A stretch of DNA of 19,310 nt from CAZJNX01 sp964547415. Its GTDB lineage: Bacteria > Pseudomonadota > Alphaproteobacteria > Rhizobiales > Amorphaceae. Of this stretch, positions 8,097 through 15,400 are shown one piece after another. The notes under the pieces were generated by a model, which ran no database searches, had not been told where the DNA came from, and saw only the letters and a program-made list of their open reading frames with translations. The stretch is from the NCBI GenBank assembly GCA_964547415.1, contig CAZJNX010000083.1:1-19310 (forward strand), written 5' to 3'. Within the stretch, counting starts at the first letter, position 1. Every line of letters starts with the position of its first letter. Made by a program: the position numbers and the translations under genes.

Positions 8097-8477
8097 TCAC
8101 TCCACGACGGCGAGGTGCCGCTTCTTCTCGAGGACGCGCAGCACCTTCTGAAGGTCGTGGCCCCGCTTCAGGACGACGCCCCCCGCCGAGATCACCGCGT
8201 AGGCACCCTGGCGGCGGGCGTTCCGCGGCGTCTTGACGACGCGGTAGAGCGGCACCTCGGACGTGCGCCGGTAGATGGAGAAGACCGCGTCGTCCTTCCC
8301 GAGGTCGATGGCGTAGTCCCGCCATTCGCCGAGGGCGACCATGCGCCCGTAGACCTTGAGGATCTCGGCGAGCTCGGCGCGGTTGAACGCCGTCGGCCCG
8401 CCCTCGGGCCCGCCGCCCCCGCTCGCCGGGAACGCGAGCACGTCGGCCCGTGCCCGGGCGCCATCGTTGCGTGTCAT
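8097..8477 (-). CDS. DUF2794 domain-containing protein
   Basis: A 126-residue protein with the DUF2794 pattern of alphaproteobacteria: ILKVYGRMVALGEWRDYAID, then AVFSIYRRTSEVPLYRVVK, RRQGAYAVI and KRGHDLQKVLRVLEKK near the end. I chose ATG at 8477 because AGAGGGG lies just upstream and the next upstream in-frame start adds an unconserved stretch. The first 30 residues are Ala/Gly-rich and low in complexity. No signal peptide or membrane segment is seen. The family's function is unknown. It has no clear operon partner: it converges on the HD-domain gene and is separated from pucC by a 516-bp gap. Confidence 0.87.
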   Translation of the reverse strand: MTRNDGARARADVLAFPASGGGGPEGGPTAFNRAELAEILKVYGRMVALGEWRDYAIDLGKDDAVFSIYRRTSEVPLYRVVKTPRNARRQGAYAVISAGGVVLKRGHDLQKVLRVLEKKRHLAVVE

Positions 8478-8993
8478 GCACCCCTCTCGGGCTTCCTCGA
8501 CGGCCGCGCGGGCCGGCTTCCGGTACGGCCGCGCATCGTTGCACGCCCCGAGCGCGGGCCGCAAGCTTCCGCTTTGTGCAGAAACCGCTTGCGGAGCGGG
8601 CAAAAGGGCTATACGTGTCACTCCAGTGTCGTGAAGCGCGGCGCGGCCGGCGGGTCCGGACGCACCCTTCGCGAAGGCCGGAAGACGGGCTGGTGCCCGC
8701 CTCTCCGGCGGAACGAGCTAGGCCCGGTCGCCGATGGCGTCGGTCGAGTCAGCCCCCCAGCCCCCCGAGGTCATGGGTCGACCGGGCCGCCCTCCTCCCC
8801 TCTCCACCTTCCCTGCGGAGCCGGCGCTGGCGGTCCGCCGCGTGCCACCACCGTTCGGCGGCGGCTTGCCACGGGATTCGGCGCCCGCCACCCACGCCCG
8901 CCGATCCGCCCCGACGATTTCCCCGGAGACGAGGGCGCGGCTCGGCAGCCGCGCTCCCTTGGGCTGACGATGGGAACGGGCGGGCCGCGGCGG
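8478..8993. other. 516-bp gap between DUF2794 and pucC
   Basis: No convincing gene on either strand; the short open frames here look like GC-driven chance frames, and I found no tRNA-like T-arm. It should hold the DUF2794 promoter on the minus strand, but I see no clear match. On the plus strand, CTTGCG (8588) and CTATAC (8609) are 15 bp apart and look promoter-like, pointing towards the 3' end of pucC. The only strong structure is the hairpin at 8935-8954. Confidence 0.5.
8935..8954 (-). terminator. Probable puc operon terminator hairpin
   Basis: GCGCGGCT (8935-8942) pairs perfectly with AGCCGCGC (8947-8954) around CGGC, an 8-bp stem with a 4-base loop. It begins 39 bases after the pucC stop on the minus strand. 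Position and strength suit a transcript end. There is no T-run, so termination may need Rho, or the stem may only protect the 3' end. Confidence 0.5.
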
Positions 8994-10397
8994 TCAGGTC
9001 CCGCGGCGGCGGAGGGCGGATCGGACGGCGATCCCCGCCACCGGCAGCATCACCGCGAGCGCGAGGACGAGGAGGGCGATCTCGAGCGCGAACACCGCGA
9101 GGTAGGGCGTCGCGACGCCGAGGGTCCCGCCGCCCGGCAGCGCGGCGACCGCATCGCGCAGGATCCCCGCGAGCGCCATGGCGACGCCCGCCGCCGTCGC
9201 CTGCACCGCGCCCCATGCGCCGAGGGCGAGGCCCGCCTGCTCGCGCGGGGCCATGCGCATGGTCGCCGTGAGGGTGCCGTGTCCGAACAGCCCGGCGCCC
9301 AACCCGATGAGGAAGGTCCCCCCGACGAACGCCGCCGCGCCCGCCCCCGCCGCCGAGGCCGCGACGCACCCGAAGGCCGGGATTCCGATGGCGACGCCGA
9401 CGGCGGCGGTCCCCATCGGGTCGGCGCCGCGGGCGAGGAGGCGCGAGGCGAGGGCGAGGCCCGCGAGCCCGCCGACGGCGAAGGTGGCGGTGAGGCGCGT
9501 CGTGTCGGCGACCGCGAGGCCGAGGGCCTCGCCGCCGAAGGGCTCCAGCAGGACGTCGGCCATGGCGAAGCCCAGCGTCCCGAGGGCGATGACGACGAGG
9601 CGGCGCGTGGTTCCGCCGTCGCGGACGAACAGGTGCCAGGCGTCGAGGAAGTCGGGCTCGGCCGCGGCCGCGCGCCGGCGTGCGAGGTCCCGCGCCTCCT
9701 GCTTCCACAGGGCGATCCCGTTGAGGACGACGGTAACGACGGCCGCTCCCTGGATCACGCGGATGAGACGGCCGGGCGAGAAATCCTGCAGGAGGGCGCC
9801 GAAGGCGAGGGCGCTGCCCACCATGCCGAGGAGCAGCATCACGTACATGAGCCCGACCACCTTCGGCTGGTCCTCCGGCGGCGCGAGGTCGGTGGCAAGG
9901 GCAAGGCCCGCGGTCTGCACCGTGTGGACGCCCGCCACCACCAGCAGGAAGGCGAGCCCCGCGCCCGCGTAGCCGAGGAAGGCCGGGGCCTCGGCCGCGT
10001 GCCCCTTCCCCGCGAGCACCAGGAGCGCGAAGGGCATGATGGCGAAGCCGCCGAACTGGAGGAGCGTGCCCTTCCAGATGAAGGGGACCCGCCGCCATCC
10101 GAGGGCGGAGCGGTGGGTATCGGAGCGGTGGCCGATGAGGGCGCGAAACGGCGCGAACACGAGCGGCAGGGCCACCATCACGGCGACCACCGAGGCCGGC
10201 ACCGACAGTTCCACGATCATGACCCGGTTGAGGGTGCCGACGAGGAGCACGAGCGCCATCCCGACGGTGACCTGGAACAGCGACAGGCGCAGGAGCCGCC
10301 CGAGCGGCAGGTCGCGGGAGGCGACGTCGGCGAAGGGAAGGGCGCGGGGTCCGAGCCGGGAGATCGCCTCGACCGCGGCCTGGCTGAAGCGGTTCAT
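8994..10397 (-). CDS. pucC: PucC, light-harvesting 2 assembly membrane protein
   Basis: PucC is an inner-membrane protein of the bacteriochlorophyll-delivery (BCD) branch of the major facilitator superfamily, required for LH2 accumulation. The product has 467 residues, the usual size, with about 12 hydrophobic helices. Recognisable stretches are LPLGRLLRLSLFQVTVGMA (48-66), NRVMIVELSVPAS, the cytoplasmic loop GHRSDTHRSALGWRRVPFIW, VHTVQTAGLALATDLAPPE and FGHGTLTATM. I chose ATG 10397: it has GAGG upstream, it begins with MNRFSQAAVEAISRLGPRA like other PucC proteins, and longer in-frame starts would overlap pucA in another frame. It is the third gene of the puc operon, separated from pucA by 125 nt containing a small hairpin. 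No pucD/pucE-like genes follow. Confidence 0.95.
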   Translation of the reverse strand: MNRFSQAAVEAISRLGPRALPFADVASRDLPLGRLLRLSLFQVTVGMALVLLVGTLNRVMIVELSVPASVVAVMVALPLVFAPFRALIGHRSDTHRSALGWRRVPFIWKGTLLQFGGFAIMPFALLVLAGKGHAAEAPAFLGYAGAGLAFLLVVAGVHTVQTAGLALATDLAPPEDQPKVVGLMYVMLLLGMVGSALAFGALLQDFSPGRLIRVIQGAAVVTVVLNGIALWKQEARDLARRRAAAAEPDFLDAWHLFVRDGGTTRRLVVIALGTLGFAMADVLLEPFGGEALGLAVADTTRLTATFAVGGLAGLALASRLLARGADPMGTAAVGVAIGIPAFGCVAASAAGAGAAAFVGGTFLIGLGAGLFGHGTLTATMRMAPREQAGLALGAWGAVQATAAGVAMALAGILRDAVAALPGGGTLGVATPYLAVFALEIALLVLALAVMLPVAGIAVRSALRRRGT

Positions 10398-10487
10398 GGG
10401 CCTCGTCCGCTTTTTTCTCGGAAAGACGACCGTCCCGCGCGGGCGGCGCGGGGCCTGGGACACGGCGGTGGCGCCGGGCCGGCCCCC

Positions 10488-10507
10488 GGGGTCCGGTCCG
10501 GACGCCC
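10488..10507 (-). promoter_or_regulatory. Intercistronic hairpin between pucA and pucC
   Basis: GGGGTCC (10488-10494) pairs with GGAC-g-CCC (10500-10507) with one bulged base and a 5-base loop, 16 bases downstream of the pucA stop. In other phototrophs, a stem at this place stabilises the short pucBA message relative to pucC. That role here is inferred from position only. Confidence 0.35.
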
Positions 10508-10522
10508 CGAAGGATCGCGGAT

Positions 10523-10903
10523 CTAGTCGGCCGGCTCCCGGGCGAGGGCGAGGGCCTCGGGTTCGGCGGCGACGGCCGCGGGCGGTGCGGCGACGGGCGG
10601 CGCCTCGAAGGTGACCGTGGCGGTGCGTCCGTCCGGCAGGACGACCACCGCGCTCTTGCCCGCGACGGCCGCGCCGCGCTCGCCCTCCTCGAACAGCACC
10701 ACGGCGGACGATCCCTCGACGGGGGCCGACGCCTCGGCGGCCGCGCCGCTCGTCATCGTCTCGCCGTTGAGGAACTGCGGCAGCCAGGTGGTGTTGGTGA
10801 GAACGGCCACGTGCACGGCGAAAGAGCCGACGGCGACGGCGCCCAGGAACAGGGGGATGCCGACCGTCGGCTTCACGACGAGCCACATTCCGGCGTTGTA
10901 CAT
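10523..10903 (-). CDS. pucA: LH2 alpha subunit (PucA) with long C-terminal extension
   Basis: Alpha polypeptide of the peripheral light-harvesting complex. The first 48 residues align with LH2 alpha chains of about 53 residues without gaps: Met1, Trp7, a membrane helix at about 12-37, His31 (ligand of the B850-type bacteriochlorophyll) and TNTTWLP (36-42). At 44 and 45, where B800-850 antennae have Tyr and Tyr/Trp, this chain has Phe44 and Leu45, as in B800-820 antennae. After residue 48 it continues for 78 residues. This tail is Ala/Pro/Glu-rich around a more structured-looking core (AVVVLPDGRTATVTFE), giving 126 in total. The start follows a strong AAGGAGG site that overlaps the pucB stop; the pucB-pucA gap is 13 nt. 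The stop is TAG at 10523. The tail is open and in frame, so no frameshift is needed to explain it. Confidence 0.94.
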   Translation of the reverse strand: MYNAGMWLVVKPTVGIPLFLGAVAVGSFAVHVAVLTNTTWLPQFLNGETMTSGAAAEASAPVEGSSAVVLFEEGERGAAVAGKSAVVVLPDGRTATVTFEAPPVAAPPAAVAAEPEALALAREPAD

Positions 10904-10916
10904 GGTGATCGCCTCC

Positions 10917-11105
10917 TTATCCGAGCCAGGGCGTGTACGCGGCGGCGAGGATGTGCGCGATGAGAGCGATGAACCCGAACACCCGCGTGCCGTCGATGAT
11001 GTACTTGTGAAGTTCTTCCGCCTCCGGTCGGGTCAGACCGGTCGGCCATACCTTTTCTCCGCCTTCGGTCTCCGCCAGGACGACCTGTTGCGTTGGCTCA
11101 GCCAT
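10917..11105 (-). CDS. pucB: LH2 beta subunit (PucB)
   Basis: Beta polypeptide of the LH2 antenna, 62 residues with one membrane helix. Family features are KVWPTGLT (18-25), AEELHKYIIDGTRVFG (29-44) and IAHILAAAYTPWL (49-61). His51 is the ligand of the B850-type bacteriochlorophyll, and His33 and Arg41 lie at the conserved positions near the B800 site. Compared with typical 45-55 residue chains, it has a longer polar N-terminus (about 17 residues before KVWP). The start ATG at 11105 follows GGAG with 8 nt spacing. It is first in the puc operon, with a leader of about 100 nt from the predicted promoter. Confidence 0.97.
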   Translation of the reverse strand: MAEPTQQVVLAETEGGEKVWPTGLTRPEAEELHKYIIDGTRVFGFIALIAHILAAAYTPWLG

Positions 11106-11161
11106 TTCGCTTTCTCCGTCCTTCTCGCGAGACAGCCCGGTGCGGCACCCGATCGATCGGC

Positions 11162-11192
11162 GCCGGCAGGGCGGTGCCGCTCCCCTGCCGGC
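11162..11192 (-). promoter_or_regulatory. Stem-loop in the puc leader
   Basis: GCCGGCAGGG (11162-11171) pairs perfectly with CCCTGCCGGC (11183-11192), a 10-bp stem with an 11-base loop. It lies between the predicted puc promoter and pucB, so it would form near the 5' end of the puc mRNA. Possible roles are 5' stabilisation, attenuation or an additional protein site. Confidence 0.5.
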
Positions 11193-11212
11193 CTGCTGTC
11201 AACCGGACCATA

Positions 11213-11230
11213 TGTCACATACGCTTGACA
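11213..11230. promoter_or_regulatory. PpsR/CrtJ operator 1 of puc
   Basis: TGTCACATACGCTTGACA is an exact match to TGTC-N10-GACA, the site of PpsR/CrtJ, the aerobic repressor of photosynthesis genes. It covers the predicted puc -10 region. Eight bases separate it from operator 2. Confidence 0.8.
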
Positions 11231-11244
11231 CATACTTGTGTCAA
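11216..11244 (-). promoter_or_regulatory. Predicted sigma-70-type promoter of pucBAC
   Basis: On the minus strand, a perfect TTGACA (11239-11244) is followed after 17 bp by TATGTG (11216-11221). The -35 lies in PpsR operator 2 and the -10 in operator 1, so repressor binding would block polymerase. This is the layout seen at other puc and bch promoters. The -10 is a weak match. Confidence 0.55.
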
Positions 11245-11254
11245 TTGATATTGA
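11225..11254 (+). promoter_or_regulatory. Predicted divergent promoter for the 274-residue protein gene
   Basis: On the plus strand, TTGACA (11225-11230) is followed after 18 bp by TATTGA (11249-11254), or after 17 bp by ATATTG. It overlaps the puc promoter back to front: the two -35 boxes form the perfect palindrome TTGACACA-TACT-TGTGTCAA (11225-11244). Only one polymerase could bind at a time. The -10 is weak. Confidence 0.35.
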
Positions 11255-11256
11255 CA
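11239..11256. promoter_or_regulatory. PpsR/CrtJ operator 2 of puc
   Basis: TGTCAATTGATATTGACA matches TGTC-N10-GACA exactly and has 7-bp perfect arms (TGTCAAT/ATTGACA). It is 26 bp centre to centre from operator 1, so the two sites are offset by about two and a half helical turns. It covers the predicted puc -35 and the -10 of the divergent promoter. Confidence 0.8.
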
Positions 11257-11361
11257 TGGGAGGTGGCGCGCCGGTCAGACCCCCTCCCGGTAGGCGCGCG
11301 CCACCGCTCGACGGGGCGAGACCGGCGGTGGGCCGGACGCGGCACGGAGTGACGAAAGGCG

Positions 11362-12186
11362 ATGACCACCATCATCACGCGGCTTTACGAGGACCGGAGC
11401 GTTGCGGGCGAGGTGATCGCCCGGCTCGAGCGGCGCGGCTTCGGCGAGCTCGACCACGATCTCGTCGCGCTCGAGGACACCCCCGCGGCGGCGGCCGAGA
11501 CCCCGCCCTGGGAGGATGCGGCCGGGTCGCCTCCCCCCGCCGACCAAGGGGACGGCGAAGGGGACGTCGAGGCGGGCGCAGTGGAGGAAATCCTCGCGGA
11601 CGTGCCGCCGGAGGCCGCCCCGCCCGCGCCGCGCAGCGCGGCCGTGGACGAGACGATCCGGGACAGCCTCGCGCGGCAGCTCGCCGCGAGCGGCGTCGGG
11701 CGCGACGTGGCGATCGCGGCGTTCGATCCGATCCTCGCGGGCCGCGCGCTCGTCGTCGTGCGCGCACCGTTCGGCTTCGCGACCCTGGCCGATGAGATCC
11801 TCGCGTCCTTTCCGGCGGTCGAGGGCGTCCTGCCGAGGGCGCGGGCCTACCGCCCCGCGGTCGGCCACGCCCGGACCATGGACGGGCCCTTGCCCTCGCT
11901 GCTGCCGCCGGGCTCCCTGTTCATGACCGGCCCTGTCTCCGGCAGCGTGATCCGCAAGCCCGAGCCGTTCGAACGCTCGTTCGGCGTCGGGCTCATCATC
12001 AAGGAGAGCCGTCGGCGGGGGCGGGCGGTCATTCCGGACAGGCCGCCGTTCTCGGCGATCGTCCCGATCCCGCTCCTGTTCCGCCGCCGGATGCGGGCGG
12101 TGCCGCGGAGCGCAGGCGATCCGCCGTTCTCGGCCATGCTGCGCCTGCCCCTCCTCATCGACCGCGACCGCCGCCGCCCGGCCTGA
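11362..12186 (+). CDS. Uncharacterised 274-residue protein, divergent from puc
   Basis: I do not recognise a named family. The start ATG at 11362 follows AAAGG and GGAG. Residues 1-37 (MTTIITRLYEDRSVAGEVIA onward) look like the first beta-alpha-beta part of small stress-protein domains of the YflT / general stress protein 17M type. Residues 96-155, including DPILAGRALVVVRAP (122-136), look like the second half of such a domain. Between them is an acidic, Pro/Ala-rich insert (about 38-92). The last 100 residues contain three similar hydrophobic segments, each followed by arginines: FGVGLIIKESRRR (207-219), PPFSAIVPIPLLFRRR (228-243) and PPFSAMLRLPLLIDRDRRR (254-272). No signal peptide or full transmembrane helix is evident. 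The gene shares PpsR operators with puc, so a role linked to the photosynthetic membrane is an inference from context. Codon use matches its neighbours. Confidence 0.85.
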   Translation: MTTIITRLYEDRSVAGEVIARLERRGFGELDHDLVALEDTPAAAAETPPWEDAAGSPPPADQGDGEGDVEAGAVEEILADVPPEAAPPAPRSAAVDETIRDSLARQLAASGVGRDVAIAAFDPILAGRALVVVRAPFGFATLADEILASFPAVEGVLPRARAYRPAVGHARTMDGPLPSLLPPGSLFMTGPVSGSVIRKPEPFERSFGVGLIIKESRRRGRAVIPDRPPFSAIVPIPLLFRRRMRAVPRSAGDPPFSAMLRLPLLIDRDRRRPA

Positions 12187-12319
12187 CCACCGCTCCGGCG
12201 GACCGGCGAGGGAAGGGCCGGCGGAGCGCACGGCCGACGACGTCTGCGGACGGCGACGGGTCGCCCGCCCCGTCACGAGGCGCGGGCCGGTCGCCCTCCA
12301 GTGCCGGGCCGGCGCTGGC

Positions 12320-12341
12320 GCCGCCGTGGCGCGCCGGCGGC
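12320..12341. terminator. Candidate bidirectional terminator hairpin
   Basis: GCCGCCG (12320-12326) pairs with CGGCGGC (12335-12341) around 8 bases. It lies between the convergent 274-residue protein gene and the RND permease gene, whose stop codons are 244 bp apart. There is no T-run. The rest of that gap shows only GC-rich short repeats and no gene. Confidence 0.35.
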
Positions 12342-12430
12342 TCCTTCCGCCGGCAGGACGGACCGGCCGGCGACGCGGCGCTCCGCCAGTCCCCGCGGAA
12401 GTCTCCCGACGCCGCGCCCGGGCGGACGGC

Positions 12431-15400
12431 CTACTCCGCGGCGGCGGGGGCCGGCCTGCGGCGGGCGAGGAGGCGGGCGAGGCGGCCGATGTCGCCGCCG
12501 ATCCCGACGAGCGAGGGCACCAGGAACAGGACGAGGAGCGTCGCCACGGCGAGGCCGAAGACGATGGTGATCGCCATCGGCATCAGGAACTGGGCCTGGA
12601 GGGACCGCTCGAACATGAGCGGCACCAGGCCGCCGATGGTGGTGAGCGAGGTGAGGATCACCGCCCGCAGCCGGTCCCGGCTCGCCCCGCAGGCGGCCGC
12701 GGCGAGCGCCTCGCCCTCGGCGAGCCGCTCGTCCATCCGCTTCACGAGGATGATGGAGTCGTTGACGAGGATGCCGGTGAGGCCGAGGAGGCCCACCATG
12801 GAGGTGATGGACAGGTTGTAGCCGAGCAGCCAGTGGCCGAGGATCGCCCCCACGGCCCCGAACGGGATGATGAGCATCACCGCGAGCGGACGGGCGTAGG
12901 AGCCGAACACGAAGGCGAGGGTCAGGTAGATGACGGCGAGCGCCAGGAACTGCCCCTGCCGAAGGTCGGCGAAGGACTCCCGCCGCTCCTCGTCCCGGCC
13001 GCCGAAGGCATAGTCGACCCCGTGGCGCGCCGCGATCGCCGGCAGCAGCTCCTGCGAGAGCGCCGCCGTCACCTCCTGGGGCGTGGTGACGGCGGTATCG
13101 ACGTCGGCGGTGACGGAGATCGACAGGACCCCGTCCCGGCGACGGATGAAGGAGAAGGTGTTGCGCTCCTCGATCTCCACCACCTCCGACAGGGCGGCGA
13201 AACCCCCGTCGGGCGTCTTCAGCCACATGTCCCGAAGCTGGGAGTCCCCCGCGAGCGCCGAACGCTGCAGGACGCGCACGCGGATCTCGTCGTCCCCCAC
13301 CGGCAGGCGGCGGGCGATCGACCCCTCGAAGGCGCCGCGCACCTGGCGGGCCACGTCGTCGAGGGTGAAGCCGAGGGCGGCGCCCCGGGGCGTCAGCCGC
13401 ATGGCGAGCTCGGGCTTGCCGTAGGGCAGGTCGTCGGACACCGCCGACAGACCCGCATATTCGCCGAGTGAGCCCATCAGATCGGCGGCCGCGGCCTTCA
13501 GGACCGCGGGCGGCGCGTCGGTGAGGCGCACGTCGAGGTCGCGGCCGGGCGGCCCGCCCCGCCGCTCGGCGAGGGCGAGGCGCTTGACCCCGCCGATCTC
13601 CGGCAGCCGCTCGCGGACCGCGCGCACGAAGGCGGGCGTGCGCACCGTCCGGTCTTCCGTCGGCATCAGCTGGACGCGCAGCTCGGCGAGGTTGTCGCCC
13701 CGGTCGCGGCCCGCGCGGCCGATGACGGCGTACACGTTTCGCACGATCCGCTCGCCCTTGGGCGCGACGGCCTCCTCCGCCTCACCGATCACCCGTTCGA
13801 TGGTGCCGACCGCCTCCATCACCCGCTCGCGCGGGGTGCCGGCGTTGAACTCCACCCGCGCGGTCAGGAACTCGGCCTCCGGCGAGGGAAAGAAGTAGAA
13901 CTTCACGTGGCCGCCCGAGAGGTAGAGCCCCCACACCACCACCATGACGGCGCCGACGGCGACCGCGAGCGTTGCGTAGCGGAAGGCGAACGAGGCCTCC
14001 ACGGCGCGGCGGAAGGGCCCGTCCCGGAAGGCGGCGAAGCCACGGTCGAAGCCGCGGCGGAACCGGCCGCGCCCGCCCGTGCCGCCCCGGCGCGACAGCC
14101 ACGCGAGGGCGAGCTCGAGGGGCAGCGCCGCGAGAAGGGCGAAGACCGTGACGACGGCGGGAAAGAGCCAGGGACCGAGGGCCGCGCGCGCCGCGTCCGC
14201 CGCGCCGAGGAAGGGCGCGAGGGCGGCCGGCGCGCCTTCGGGCGGCAGCGACAGGAACAGCATCGCCGCCGTCACGAGGGAGAGCCCCAGCGCCGAGAAG
14301 CGCAAGACCGACACGCCCGGCGCGAAGCCGCCCCAGCGGTGGGCGAGGTGGCCCGGCAGGATGAGGAAGCACTCGATCACCGAGGCGATGATGATGGCGA
14401 TCGCCACCAGCGGCAGCGCCCCCATGATCTGCCCGATCACGCCGCCCATGATGAAGATGGGCGCGAAGGAGGCGAGGGTCGTGATGCTCGCCGCCATCAC
14501 GGGCATGAGCATCTGCCGCGCCCCGCCCTCGGCCGCCTCCATCGGCGGCAGGCCGCGGGCCTCCAGCGTGTCGGCGTGCTCGCCCACCACGATGGCGTCG
14601 TCCACGATGACGCCCAGCATCATGAGGAGGGCGAACAGGGAGATCATGTTGATGGTCTGCCCCGTCGCGAACATGATCGCGAAGGTCCCCGCGAGGGCGA
14701 CGGGAATGCCGAAGGCCACCCAGAAGGCGATGCGCGCGTCGAGGAACAGGAACAGGATCACCAGGACCACGACCAGCCCCTGCCAGCCGTTCTTGACGAG
14801 GATGGAGATCCGCTCCCAGAGCATCTCGGTGCTGCTGTCGTAGATGGCGACCCTGAGGGTGGCGGGCAGGGTCGGCGCCACCTCGGCCACGTACGCGCGC
14901 ACCAGCCGGTCCACCGCCACCGCGTCCTGGCCCGCCGAGCGCCAGACCTGCATCTCGATGGCCGGCTCGCCGTTCTTGAGGCCGACGACCGCGTCCTCGT
15001 CGAAGCCGTCCACCACGCGGGCGACGTCGGACACCAGGATGCGCTCGCCAGAGGGAAACGCCTTCACCTCGATGCCGGCGATGGTGTCCGCCGTCTCGCC
15101 CGGCGCGAGGACGCGCAGCTGCTTGTCCACCTCCCCCTCGAGGGTCCCGGACGGGCGGTCGACCGTGCCGGACCGGACGGCCCGGGACAATTCGTCCACC
15201 TCGAGGCCGAGGCGGCGCAGCGTCTCCTCGTCGGCCTCCACGCGGATCTCCCGCTCGCGCATCCCCGTGAAGGTGATCTTGTCGACGCCCGCATCGAGGA
15301 GACCGTCGCGGACGCGCCGGGCGTACTCCTGGAGGGCGATCTCGGTGAACGGGCCGGCGACCGAGACCTTGGCCACCGTGTCGCGGATCCGGTCGGTGGA

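Noticed and set aside
8734..8967. A small gene after pucC, such as pucD or pucE
   Set aside because: The 77-codon open frame is on the opposite strand, Pro/Arg-rich, without a ribosome site or resemblance to PucD or PucE.
8115..10526. Plus-strand open frame of 803 codons
   Set aside because: It is antisense to DUF2794 and pucC, highly charged and low in complexity, with no recognisable motif.
10523..10762. PucA tail as the result of a frameshift that lost the normal stop
   Set aside because: The tail stays in a sensible Ala/Pro/Glu composition with a beta-strand-like core, and tailed alpha subunits exist in other phototrophs. Not excluded, but not the simplest reading.
10398..10886. Extended N-terminus for PucC starting at 10886
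   Set aside because: The extra 163 codons read pucA in another frame and are Arg/Gly-rich. ATG 10397 has a ribosome site and matches known PucC N-termini.
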